A stretch of DNA of 45,262 nucleotides from Anaerolineae bacterium (lineage in GTDB: Bacteria; Chloroflexota; Anaerolineae; JAFGEY01), in assembly GCA_016783145.1 (NCBI GenBank), contig JADHXD010000019.1:1-45262 (forward strand), read 5' to 3'. The stretch's first letter is position 1. Every line of letters begins with the position of its first letter. This document shows positions 1-7,689 of this stretch, one piece after another. The notes beneath the pieces are model-generated. The model searched no databases. It was not told the origin of the DNA and saw only the letters and a program-made list of their open reading frames with translations. The position numbers and the translations under genes were made by a program.

Positions 1-872
1 AGTGCGACGTGTTGTTCGTTGCCCTCCCTCACGGTGAGGCCCAGCGACGTATGCCGGAGCTTGTTGCACTGGCCCCGCGGATCATCGACCTGTCCTCCGA
101 CTTTCGGCTGCGCGACCCAGCACACTATGCTCGCTGGTATGGCCACGAACACGTGGCTCAGGAATGGCTGGACCGGTTTGTGTACGGCCTGCCAGAGCTG
201 CATCGCGAGGAGATCTGCCGGGCCAGCTATGTCAGTGGAGTGGGATGCAACGCAGCGGCGACGATATTGGGCCTGTATCCACTGTTTCGAGCCGACTTGG
301 TCGATCGCTTGCGCGGAGTCGTGGTCGAGGTCAAAGTCGGCTCCTCGGAGGGAGGAAGGAGAGAGGGCGCGGATTCCCACCACCCGGAGAGGAGCGGCGT
401 CGTCCGCTCGTTTGCTCCGACGGGGCACCGCCACACGGCAGAGGTCGTTCAGGAATTGGCCCTGGGCGGTGACGAACCGGTCATCCACTTCTCGGCCACG
501 GCGGTCGAGCTGGTGCGCGGCGTGTTGGCCACGGCCCACGCTTTCCTAAAGACACCCGGGAAGGGAGAGAGCCCCCTCACGGAACGCGACCTCTGGAAGG
601 TCTACCGGTCAGCCTACCAGGACGAGCCCTTTGTGCGGATTGTCAAGGAGCGCCAGGGGATATACCGCTACCCAGAACCCAAGATTCTCGCCGGAAGCAA
701 CTACTGTGACGTTGGCTTTGCGCTGGACGAGGAGAGCGGGCGCGTGGTCGTCCTATCAGCCATCGACAACCTGATGAAGGGTGCAGCAGGCAGCGCGGTT
801 CAGTCGATGAACCTGATGTGTGGCTTTGACGAGATGGCCGGCCTGGGGTTTCCTGGGCTGCACCCGATCTAG
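1..872 (+). CDS. lysY: [LysW]-aminoadipate 6-phosphate reductase LysY (ArgC family), 5' truncated by window edge
   Basis: The reading frame is open from the first complete codon (position 3), so the gene starts upstream; the GTG at 9 lies inside the typical ArgC-family stretch ..DVLFVALPHG and is not the start. The product reduces the acyl-phosphate made by LysZ to the semialdehyde with NADPH, while the substrate stays on the carrier protein LysW. The nucleophilic cysteine is visible in SGVGCNAAA (codon 246-248), and the C-terminal region has the family's GAAGSAVQ motif. It is followed after 14 bp by lysZ, which has its own AGGGAGG ribosome site. The ArgC/LysY families are hard to separate by eye. 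LysY is preferred because lysJ and lysK follow and look like the LysW pathway; a dual role in arginine synthesis cannot be excluded. Confidence 0.88.
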   Translation, partial: CDVLFVALPHGEAQRRMPELVALAPRIIDLSSDFRLRDPAHYARWYGHEHVAQEWLDRFVYGLPELHREEICRASYVSGVGCNAAATILGLYPLFRADLVDRLRGVVVEVKVGSSEGGRREGADSHHPERSGVVRSFAPTGHRHTAEVVQELALGGDEPVIHFSATAVELVRGVLATAHAFLKTPGKGESPLTERDLWKVYRSAYQDEPFVRIVKERQGIYRYPEPKILAGSNYCDVGFALDEESGRVVVLSAIDNLMKGAAGSAVQSMNLMCGFDEMAGLGFPGLHPI

Positions 873-886
873 CAAGGGAGGCATCT

Positions 887-1690
887 ATGCTCGTGATCAA
901 GGTTGGGGGCCGCAAAGGCCTGGACTATGATGCGGTCTGCGCCGACGTGGCCAAGGTCTTTCAGGGTGGGCAGCAGCTCATCTTGGTCCACGGAGGGTCG
1001 TACCAGACCAACGTGGTGGCCCAGCAGCTTGGGCACCCGCCACAGTTCGTGACCTCGGTGTCGGGCTATGTCAGCCGCCGCACCGACCGGCGCACGCTGG
1101 AAATCTTTGAAATGGTCTACTGCGGCAAGATGAACAAGTCGATCGTCGAATCCCTGCAAAAGCATGGCGTGAATGCGGTGGGCTTGTCGGGCATAGATGG
1201 GCGACTGCTCGAGGGCAAGCGCAAGAGCGCGATCAAGGTCGTGATCGACGGGCGCAAGCGCGTGCTGCGCGATGACTATACAGGGACGGTGGTGCAGGTC
1301 AACACAGAGCTGCTGCACCTGCTTCTCAGCGCAGGCTATCTCCCGGTGATCAGCCCGCTGGCGATCAGCTTTGAGAGCGAGGCGATGAACGTGGACGGCG
1401 ACCGTGCCGCTGCCGCCATCGCTTCGCATATGAACGCGGAGCAGTTGATCATCCTTTCCAACGTCCCTGGGCTGCTGCGTGAGTTCCCCGACGAAAGCAC
1501 GCTCATCAGGCACATTCCTGCTGCTCAGGTGGAAAAGTACATGAGCTACGCTGAGGGGCGGATGAAGAAAAAGGTGATGGGCGCAGCCGAAGCAGTGCAG
1601 CAGGGCGTGGGACGGGTGGTCTTTGCGGACGCTCGCGTCGCCGATCCAGTGCGGTCGGCACTGAGCGGGAACGGAACGGTGATAGAGTAG
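887..1690 (+). CDS. lysZ: [LysW]-aminoadipate kinase LysZ (ArgB-like amino acid kinase)
   Basis: This 267-residue amino-acid kinase phosphorylates the side-chain carboxylate of LysW-bound alpha-aminoadipate with ATP. The N-terminal VIKVGG and LVHGG glycine loops, the central GLSGIDGRLLEGKRK segment and the nucleotide-binding region near GRMKKKVMGAAEAV are all characteristic of the ArgB/LysZ fold, and the length is normal. GLSGIDG and a basic GKRK stretch are what I recall for LysZ rather than classical ArgB. The ATG has a strong AGGGAGG upstream. It is 14 bp after lysY and 4 bp before lysJ, so it is clearly co-transcribed. Confidence 0.88.
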   Translation: MLVIKVGGRKGLDYDAVCADVAKVFQGGQQLILVHGGSYQTNVVAQQLGHPPQFVTSVSGYVSRRTDRRTLEIFEMVYCGKMNKSIVESLQKHGVNAVGLSGIDGRLLEGKRKSAIKVVIDGRKRVLRDDYTGTVVQVNTELLHLLLSAGYLPVISPLAISFESEAMNVDGDRAAAAIASHMNAEQLIILSNVPGLLREFPDESTLIRHIPAAQVEKYMSYAEGRMKKKVMGAAEAVQQGVGRVVFADARVADPVRSALSGNGTVIE

Positions 1691-1694
1691 CCAT

Positions 1695-2846
1695 ATGAAC
1701 ACGATAGAACTGGAAAACAGACATTCGGCTGGCACTTACCCTATGCGCGACATCGTCCTGGTACGTGGACAAGGTGTGCGGGTGTGGGATGAGTCTGGAC
1801 GGGAGTACATTGACTGTGTAGGCGGGCACGGGGTGGTTCTGCTGGGTCACTGTCACCCTGCGGTGACGGCGGCCATTGCCGAGCAGGCACAGCGCATGGT
1901 GACCTGTCCGGGCATCTTTTACAACGACCGGCGCGCGGCGCTGCTGGCACGGCTGGCTGAGCTGACCGGATTGGAGAGAGCCTTCCTGTGCAACTCTGGG
2001 GCAGAAGCCGTGGAGGGTGCGCTCAAGTTCGCCCGGTTGAGCAGCCAGCGGACTGGCATCGTGGCCACGATGCGTGGGTTCCACGGACGGACCATGGGCG
2101 CGCTGTCCACAACCTGGAACAAGAACTACCGCGAGCCCTTTATGCCCCTCATACCTGGCGTCACGCACGTGCCCTATGATCGGATCGACGCCATGGAAGA
2201 GAGCATCACCGACGGGACCGCGGCGGTCATCGTCGAGTTTGTACAAGGAGAAGGCGGTGTGCGCCCTGGGAGTGCCGAGTACTTGAGCGCGCTGCGCCAG
2301 CTCTGCACCGATCGTGGCGCGCTGTTGATCGCCGATGAGGTGCAGACCGGCTTTGGGCGCACGGGCAAGATGTTCGCGTTCCAGCACTATGGCATTGAGC
2401 CCGACATCCTGTGCCTGGCCAAGGGCATGGCCGGCGGCGTGCCCATGGGGGCGGTGATGCTGGGTGACAGGATCACTGGCATTCACAGCGGCGTCCACGG
2501 CTCGACGTTCGGAGGAAACCCCCTCGCTTGTGCCGCTGCGCTGGCCACCATGGATGTCCTGGAAAGCGAGGATCTGCCAGCCCGGGCGGCGAAGAGTGGC
2601 GCCTACCTGATAGACCGACTCAACAGCATGCACACACCAGTCATCCGTGAGATACGGGGGCTGGGGCTCATGATCGGCATCGAGCTGCGCACACGATCCC
2701 GCCCCTACTTGGAGGCTCTGATCGAGCAGGGCGTGCTCGCCCTGCCGGCAGGTCCGACGGTGATCCGGCTGCTGCCTCCGCTGATCATCGAGAGGGACAG
2801 CCTCGACACCGTCCTGGCGGCGATTGAGAACGTGTTGGCCGGATGA
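1695..2846 (+). CDS. lysJ: [LysW]-aminoadipate semialdehyde transaminase LysJ
   Basis: This 383-residue class-III PLP aminotransferase makes LysW-gamma-lysine from the semialdehyde, using glutamate as amino donor. The N-terminal [15 protein letters not shown] followed by YIDCVGGHG is very close to LysJ of Thermus as I remember it. [13 protein letters not shown] binds the PLP phosphate, [13 protein letters not shown] carries the PLP-ring aspartate, and Lys243 in LAKGMAGG is the Schiff-base lysine. The start follows lysZ by 4 bp with no strong ribosome site, suggesting coupled translation. Its stop overlaps the lysK start (ATGA). ArgD is the alternative, but the LysK neighbour argues for LysJ. 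Confidence 0.9.
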   Translation: MNTIELENRHSAGTYPMRDIVLVRGQGVRVWDESGREYIDCVGGHGVVLLGHCHPAVTAAIAEQAQRMVTCPGIFYNDRRAALLARLAELTGLERAFLCNSGAEAVEGALKFARLSSQRTGIVATMRGFHGRTMGALSTTWNKNYREPFMPLIPGVTHVPYDRIDAMEESITDGTAAVIVEFVQGEGGVRPGSAEYLSALRQLCTDRGALLIADEVQTGFGRTGKMFAFQHYGIEPDILCLAKGMAGGVPMGAVMLGDRITGIHSGVHGSTFGGNPLACAAALATMDVLESEDLPARAAKSGAYLIDRLNSMHTPVIREIRGLGLMIGIELRTRSRPYLEALIEQGVLALPAGPTVIRLLPPLIIERDSLDTVLAAIENVLAG

Positions 2847-3931
2847 CACACCCGAGAACGGCAGAACGCGGACCGGATGATGCGTTCGCAGACGATTTGC
2901 TGACAGGACTGGTGGAGCGGCACAGCCCATCTGGCGAGGAAGAGCCTGCTGTGGCCTACCTGGTGGAGCGGATGCGGGACATCGGTTTCCACGCACAGGT
3001 GGACCAGGCAGGCAACGCCGTAGGAGAAATCGGCGAGGGGGCTCGCACCATCCTGTTGCTGGGACACATCGACACCGTGCCTGGGGTCATCCCCGTGCGG
3101 CGAGAGGCGAACCTGCTGTATGGGCGGGGCACCGTGGATGCAAAGGGACCGCTGGCTGCCTTTGCGGTGGCCGCAGCGCGCGTGGGGGCCCTGCCGGGGA
3201 AACGCTTGGTTGTCGTGGGCGCGGTGGAGGAAGAGGCGGCCACATCCAAGGGTGCCCGCTTTCTCCTCAAGCGACCAGGCATTGGGGATCCCCCGCCGGA
3301 CGCGGTGGTCATTGGCGAACCCAGTTCGTGGCGTCGCGTCACCGTGGGATACAAGGGACGACTTCTGGCCAGGTACGTGCTGTCCAGGGAGGTCGGTCAC
3401 ACGGCGGGCCCGGCGCAGAGTGTTGGAGAACAGGCCTTTGCCTTTTGGTCGCGGGTAACGGCCCATGCGGACCGCTGGAACGCAGACCACGACCGGATGT
3501 TCGATCAACTGATCCCCTCGCTCAGGAACGTCAACACCGAGGACGACGGGTTCGTCGAAACCGTCTGTATGGTGCTGGGTTTCCGCCTGCCGCCCGAGAT
3601 CGACGTGGATGGGCTACAGGAGACGCTGCGCGACCTGGCGGGCGGTGCACGACTGCATCTCTACGGACGCGAAGCAGCCTACAGGGCGCCGAGGAGCACG
3701 AGCCTGGCACGCGCGTTCGTCAGAGCCATCCACGCGCAGGGGGCGCGCGCAACGTTCCAGGTCAAGAGCGGGACATCGGACATGAACGTCGTTGGGCCGG
3801 TCTGGGGCAGCCCGATTCTGGCATACGGCCCCGGCGACGCGCTGCTCGACCACACGCCCCGCGAGCACATCGACCTCACAGAATACCATCGCGCGATCAC
3901 CGTGCTCGTCCACGTTCTCCGTGATTTGTAG
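2843..3931 (+). CDS. lysK: [LysW]-lysine hydrolase LysK (M20 metallopeptidase)
   Basis: This 362-residue M20-family zinc hydrolase releases lysine from LysW. Metal ligands are visible in order: His in LLGHIDTVPG, Asp in GRGTVDAKGPLAAF, the catalytic Glu pair in EEEAATSKG, Glu in VVIGEPSSW, and the C-terminal His in LLDHTPREHIDL. KSGTSDMNVV is also typical of LysK/ArgE-like enzymes. The ATG overlaps the lysJ stop by four bases, so translation is coupled. It is the last gene of the visible operon. lysW, lysX and the early genes are expected to lie upstream of the window. Confidence 0.9.
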   Translation: MTHPRTAERGPDDAFADDLLTGLVERHSPSGEEEPAVAYLVERMRDIGFHAQVDQAGNAVGEIGEGARTILLLGHIDTVPGVIPVRREANLLYGRGTVDAKGPLAAFAVAAARVGALPGKRLVVVGAVEEEAATSKGARFLLKRPGIGDPPPDAVVIGEPSSWRRVTVGYKGRLLARYVLSREVGHTAGPAQSVGEQAFAFWSRVTAHADRWNADHDRMFDQLIPSLRNVNTEDDGFVETVCMVLGFRLPPEIDVDGLQETLRDLAGGARLHLYGREAAYRAPRSTSLARAFVRAIHAQGARATFQVKSGTSDMNVVGPVWGSPILAYGPGDALLDHTPREHIDLTEYHRAITVLVHVLRDL

Positions 3932-3970
3932 CCGCCCACTCTCACACAACACACGTGCCGCGCCCTCGGT

Positions 3971-3994
3971 AAGCACAGTGAGGGGCACTGCTTT
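3971..3994 (+). terminator. weak hairpin after lysK, possible operon terminator
   Basis: AAGC(AC)AGTG pairs with CACTGCTT around a 5-nt loop, leaving a 2-nt bulge, and a short TTT follows. It lies 40 bp after the lysK stop and before the valS promoter. The stem is short and the T tract poor, so this is only a candidate. Confidence 0.35.
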
Positions 3995-4055
3995 CTCAGC
4001 CGCGGAGTGATACGCTGAGAGCGTCCAGAAAACGGAACGAGTGTACTCAAAACCG

Positions 4056-4084
4056 TTGACATCTCGCGTTCGATCGAGTATAAT
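4056..4084 (+). promoter_or_regulatory. sigma-70 promoter of valS
   Basis: There is a perfect TTGACA at 4056-4061 and a perfect TATAAT at 4079-4084, separated by 17 bp. Transcription should begin near 4091, just upstream of the T-box leader. Confidence 0.9.
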
Positions 4085-4090
4085 AGCAGC

Positions 4091-4386
4091 AACCAACTGA
4101 ATACGTGTTCTCCTGGAAGGAGTAGGCAGGCTCGGCACTGACAGAGAAGAAGGGTCATAGGTTGAGAACCCTCGCAGCGGCCCACTGTCGAATGTCGTCC
4201 AGAGGTTGATGGCCAAAGAAATCCGCACTGGCGGAGAGTAGAATGGCCCGGGTAAGCCCGTTACAGCGAATCCCTGATGATGGTCGGGGAGGTGAGCGCG
4301 CTGGCACAGCAATGTCCGGCGAAGTGAGGTGGTACCGCGAAGGGAGCGCCCTTTCGTCCTCATGGGACGAGGGCGCTTTTCTGTTG
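4091..4386 (+). promoter_or_regulatory. Valine T-box riboswitch (tRNA-Val-sensing leader of valS)
   Basis: The leader carries the canonical T-box sequence AGGTGGTACCGCG at 4327-4339. Its UGGU bulge (4330-4333) would pair with an ACCA tRNA end, which fits tRNA-Val with discriminator A73. The 5' part has stem-I landmarks: GGAGTA near 4120, AGAGAAG near 4143, GGTTGAGAACC in the distal arm, then GAAT-GTC-G. GTC at 4194-4196, followed by a purine, is the best valine specifier; GTC at 4187-4189 is the alternative. An intrinsic terminator follows. By family knowledge, uncharged tRNA-Val binding stabilises the antiterminator and lets RNA polymerase reach valS. The specifier assignment is by eye. Confidence 0.9.
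4346..4386 (+). terminator. T-box-controlled intrinsic terminator before valS
   Basis: GCGCCC (4346-4351) pairs with GGGCGC (4371-4376). Above a two-base bulge the stem continues as TCGTCC with GGACGA, closing a short loop, and TTTT follows. It is the regulated terminator of the T-box leader and ends about 20 bp before the valS start. Confidence 0.85.
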
Positions 4387-4406
4387 TACCGCAAGAGGAG
4401 ACAGAC

Positions 4407-6872
4407 ATGAGCTTGCCAAGACGCTACAATCCGCGAACCGCAGAGCCGGAGCTCCAGGAGAGCTGGGAAAGGTCTGGGATCTACCACTTTTCGCCCCAGG
4501 CGGAGGGACCGGTCTACTCGATCGACACGCCGCCAGCAACAGTGTCCGGCCACCTCCACCTGGGCCACACGTACTCGTACAGCCAGACCGATTTCATCGC
4601 CCGATTCTGGCGCATGAACGGGTACAATGTCTTCTATCCCATGGGCTCCGATGACAACGGCCTGCCCACCGGACGATTCGTGGAAAAGCAGGCAGGCACG
4701 ACCGCAGCGGAGATGGGGCAGGATGAGTTTGTCGCGCGGTGCCTGGTGGCGGGTGCAGACATGGGCGAGGAGTACAAAGCCCTCTGGCGGAGGCTGGCTC
4801 TCTCCGTGGACTGGCGCCATACGTATCGCACCATTGGTGGGCGCGCCCAACGCCTCTCTCAGCTCTCTTTCCTTGACCTGTACCGCAAGGGCCTGGTCTA
4901 CCGGCGTAAGGCCCCGACGATATGGTGTCCCGAATGCCAGACGGCGATCGCTCAGGCCGAGCTCGACGACCTGGAGCGGGAGAGCACGTTCTACACGTTG
5001 ACCTTTCTCACGGAGGACGGGCAGGTGCTGCCCATCGCGACCACCCGGCCCGAACTCCTGCCCGCTTGCGTGGCCGTGTTCGTTCACCCGAACGACGAAC
5101 GCTATCAGCGACTCGCAAGCCAGACGGTGACCGTGCCGCTCTTTGGCCAGAGGGTCCCACTGCTGCGCGATCCGGGCGCTGACCCGTGCAAGGGGACTGG
5201 AGCAGTGATGTGCTGCACCTTTGGCGATGCGGCCGACGTGGAATGGTGGCGCATGCATAGCCTTCCCCTCATCGAGGCCATCGATCCCGGAGGTTCTCTG
5301 ACCGAGGCCGCTGGCCGCTTTGCCGGGCTGTCCACGCACCAGGGCCGGCGGCAGATCGTCCAGGCTATGGAAGACCTTGGGCTGATCCTCGATCGTCAGT
5401 CGATCGCCCAGTCTGTTCGCGTCCACGAACGCTGCGATAGGCCAACAGAATACATCGTGACTCAGCAGTGGTTCCTTCGCGTGCTGGATTACAGAGAGGA
5501 ACTCCTCGAGATGGGGGAGCAGATCACGTGGCACCCATCCCATATGAAGGCGCGCTATCGTCAGTGGGTGGAGAACCTGGGATGGGACTGGTGTCTCTCT
5601 CGCCAGCGCGCTTTCGGGGTTCCCTTCCCGGTGTGGTACTGCCGCGACTGCGATGAGGTCGTGCTGGCCAGAGAGGAGCAGCTTCCCGTCACCCCGACGC
5701 ATCAGGCACCGCCGACGTCCTGCGCGTGTGGCGGTACGACCTTCCTTCCCGAGGAGAGCGTAATGGACACGTGGGCCACATCCTCCCTGACACCCCAGAT
5801 CGCCGGGCAGTGGCGCACCGATCCAGAGTTCTACGAACGCGTCTTTCCCATGTCTTTGCGCCCCCAGGCGCACGACATCATCCGTACCTGGGCGTTCTAC
5901 ACGATCGCCAAGTCGCTCCATCACTTTGGCGTCCCGCCCTGGAGAGAGGTCGCCATCTCGGGTTGGGGCATCGCAGGAGAAGGCATGGGCAAAATCAGCA
6001 AGAGCCGTGGCGGAGGGCCCGTGTCGCCCATGGAGATGATCGAGCGCTACTCGGCCGACGCTGTCCGCTACTGGTCGGCCAGCACCGGCCTGGGCAAGGA
6101 CGCTGTGATCAGTGAGCAAAAGATCGCCGTGGGGACAAAGCTGGTCAACAAGCTGTGGAATGTGGCTCGGTTCAGCCAGCGCTTTCTCCTCGAGCCCATC
6201 AGCGCTGGCCGCAGCCTGCCGCCGCTTTCTCCCGCAGATCGCTGGATCCTCTCGCGCACGCAGCGCACCGTGCGCCGGGCGACTGATCTCCTGCGCGGCT
6301 ATGACTATGCGGCGGCCAAGAACGAGGCAGAGAGCTTTTTCTGGACCGAGCTTGCGGACAACTACCTGGAGATGGCCAAGCTGCGCCTGTACGATGGTGC
6401 ACATCCCACACGCGAGGGCGCACGCTACGCGCTCTATCACGCACTGCTGGCGGTCATCAAGCTGTTTGCGCCCTACCTTCCGCACGTGACGGAACAGATC
6501 TACTTGGGCCTCTTTGCCGAGTCAGAGTCAAGCCCGTCGATCCACGTCGCTCGTTGGCCTACCGTCGATCCCCGCCTTGAGGACGACGCAAGCGAGGCGG
6601 CTGGTGGTACGCTGGTCGAGATCGCCACGGCAGTGCGTCGCTACAAGAGCGAACACAGCCTGCCCCTGGGCACTGAACTGGCTCTGTTGGAGCTGGCAGT
6701 CGAGGGACCGGCAATGGCGGAGATTCTCCGCCAGGCTCGGGCAGACCTCAAGAGCATCACACGGGCGAGGGAGGTATGCCTGGTCGGGGAGGTGTCTGCC
6801 CATCTCGATGTCGTGCTCAAGGGCAAACCAGTGACCGTCGCCATCGAGATTGGACAGGCTCTGCGGACTTGA
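4407..6872 (+). CDS. valS: Valyl-tRNA synthetase, short archaeal-like form
   Basis: This 821-residue class-I aminoacyl-tRNA synthetase charges tRNA-Val. The HIGH motif is HLGH at residues 51-54 and the KMSKS equivalent is KISKS near 530. The connective polypeptide has DDNGLPTGR near 90 and zinc-type CXXC pairs (CPEC near 175; CRDC near 414). The editing domain lies roughly between residues 200 and 330, and the anticodon-binding domain follows KISKS. The C-terminal end is shorter than in classical bacterial ValRS (about 880-950 residues). DDNGLPT and the missing long coiled-coil tail resemble the archaeal/alpha-proteobacterial type, suggesting ancient transfer. The ATG at 4407 follows AAGAGGAG; a longer frame from 4329 would run through the T-box and terminator and is rejected. 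Confidence 0.95.
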   Translation: MSLPRRYNPRTAEPELQESWERSGIYHFSPQAEGPVYSIDTPPATVSGHLHLGHTYSYSQTDFIARFWRMNGYNVFYPMGSDDNGLPTGRFVEKQAGTTAAEMGQDEFVARCLVAGADMGEEYKALWRRLALSVDWRHTYRTIGGRAQRLSQLSFLDLYRKGLVYRRKAPTIWCPECQTAIAQAELDDLERESTFYTLTFLTEDGQVLPIATTRPELLPACVAVFVHPNDERYQRLASQTVTVPLFGQRVPLLRDPGADPCKGTGAVMCCTFGDAADVEWWRMHSLPLIEAIDPGGSLTEAAGRFAGLSTHQGRRQIVQAMEDLGLILDRQSIAQSVRVHERCDRPTEYIVTQQWFLRVLDYREELLEMGEQITWHPSHMKARYRQWVENLGWDWCLSRQRAFGVPFPVWYCRDCDEVVLAREEQLPVTPTHQAPPTSCACGGTTFLPEESVMDTWATSSLTPQIAGQWRTDPEFYERVFPMSLRPQAHDIIRTWAFYTIAKSLHHFGVPPWREVAISGWGIAGEGMGKISKSRGGGPVSPMEMIERYSADAVRYWSASTGLGKDAVISEQKIAVGTKLVNKLWNVARFSQRFLLEPISAGRSLPPLSPADRWILSRTQRTVRRATDLLRGYDYAAAKNEAESFFWTELADNYLEMAKLRLYDGAHPTREGARYALYHALLAVIKLFAPYLPHVTEQIYLGLFAESESSPSIHVARWPTVDPRLEDDASEAAGGTLVEIATAVRRYKSEHSLPLGTELALLELAVEGPAMAEILRQARADLKSITRAREVCLVGEVSAHLDVVLKGKPVTVAIEIGQALRT

Positions 6873-6897
6873 CAGCCCACGCCTTGTATGATACGCT
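6869..6897 (+). promoter_or_regulatory. possible promoter of the 6933 glycosyltransferase
   Basis: TTGACA at 6869-6874 overlaps the valS stop. TACGCT follows after 17 bp at 6892-6897. The -10 is imperfect, so this is moderate evidence. Confidence 0.45.
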
Positions 6898-6932
6898 GTG
6901 GCCCTCAGAGACCGTCGAACGAGGATCCAGAA

Positions 6933-7607
6933 ATGCCTGACGTGCTGGCTCTCATTCCAGCCTACGATGAGGAGGAGCACATCGGAGCGGTGGTGCGTGG
7001 CGCACTCGTGCACCTGCCTGTGTGCGTGGTGGATGATGGATCGACCGACCGCACGGCTGTCCTAGCCCGGGACGCTGGGGCAACTGTCCTGCGCCAGGTT
7101 GCCAACCAGGGCAAGGGAGCGGCACTGCGAGCCGGCTTTCGCTATGCAGTGGACAAGGGATACGACGCCGTTCTGACCCTTGACGGAGACGAGCAGCACG
7201 ATCCGGCCGACATCCCCACGTTCCTGGAGGCATATCGCGAGAGTGACGCCGATCTGACCATCGGCGCGCGCGCTTTCAGTGAGATGCCCCTGGCGCGCCG
7301 CCTGGCCAATACCCTCGGGCGCTGGCTGTTGTCTTGGGCTGTAGGCCAGCCGATCCGCGACAACCAGAGCGGGTACCGGATGATCAGCCGACGGCTGATA
7401 GAGTCTCTGTTGAGCGGAGCCGAAAGCGGGTTCGAGTTCGAGATCGAGATGATCGTTACCTGCATAGGAGCAGGGTTCACCCCACGTTGGGTGCCGATTC
7501 GTACCATCTATGGTGGAGAAAGGAGTCACATCCGCCCTGTGCGCCACGTCGCGAACTTTCTGCGGATGTCGTTGCAGGCGCGGAGGATGATGAGGAAGAA
7601 GCCGTGA
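6933..7607 (+). CDS. GT2 glycosyltransferase, dolichyl/polyprenyl-phosphate sugar transferase-like
   Basis: This 224-residue family-2 glycosyltransferase has the nucleotide-sugar fold start ALIPAYDEEEHIG, then VVDDGSTDRTA, NQGKGAALRAGF and the metal-binding LTLDGDEQHDP. DNQSGYRM near residue 147 resembles DPM1-type polyprenyl-phosphate mannosyl/glucosyltransferases. There is no C-terminal membrane pair, so it probably acts at the inner membrane face on a lipid carrier. The ATG at 6933 follows GAGGATCC; an in-frame ATG 45 bp upstream lacks a ribosome site and lies over the putative promoter. The sugar and acceptor cannot be read from the sequence. Confidence 0.85.
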   Translation: MPDVLALIPAYDEEEHIGAVVRGALVHLPVCVVDDGSTDRTAVLARDAGATVLRQVANQGKGAALRAGFRYAVDKGYDAVLTLDGDEQHDPADIPTFLEAYRESDADLTIGARAFSEMPLARRLANTLGRWLLSWAVGQPIRDNQSGYRMISRRLIESLLSGAESGFEFEIEMIVTCIGAGFTPRWVPIRTIYGGERSHIRPVRHVANFLRMSLQARRMMRKKP

Positions 7608-7689
7608 ACGGCAGCGTACCCCTCTCCATACTCGACAGCTCTGAGCGCCCGTTGTTCACACAACGGCTCTCTCAAGGAGGCTTCAACGC

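Noticed and set aside
869-2996. Long minus-strand open frames opposite lysZ/lysJ
   Set aside because: Shadow frames without domains; the plus-strand operon is continuous and motif-supported.
4329-4406. Upstream extension of valS
   Set aside because: It would begin inside the T-box sequence and read through the terminator; ATG 4407 has the ribosome site.
4155-6485. 776-codon open frame on the minus strand opposite valS
   Set aside because: It is antisense to a clear ValRS with all motifs; no ribosome site and no recognisable domain. It reflects high GC and third-position bias.
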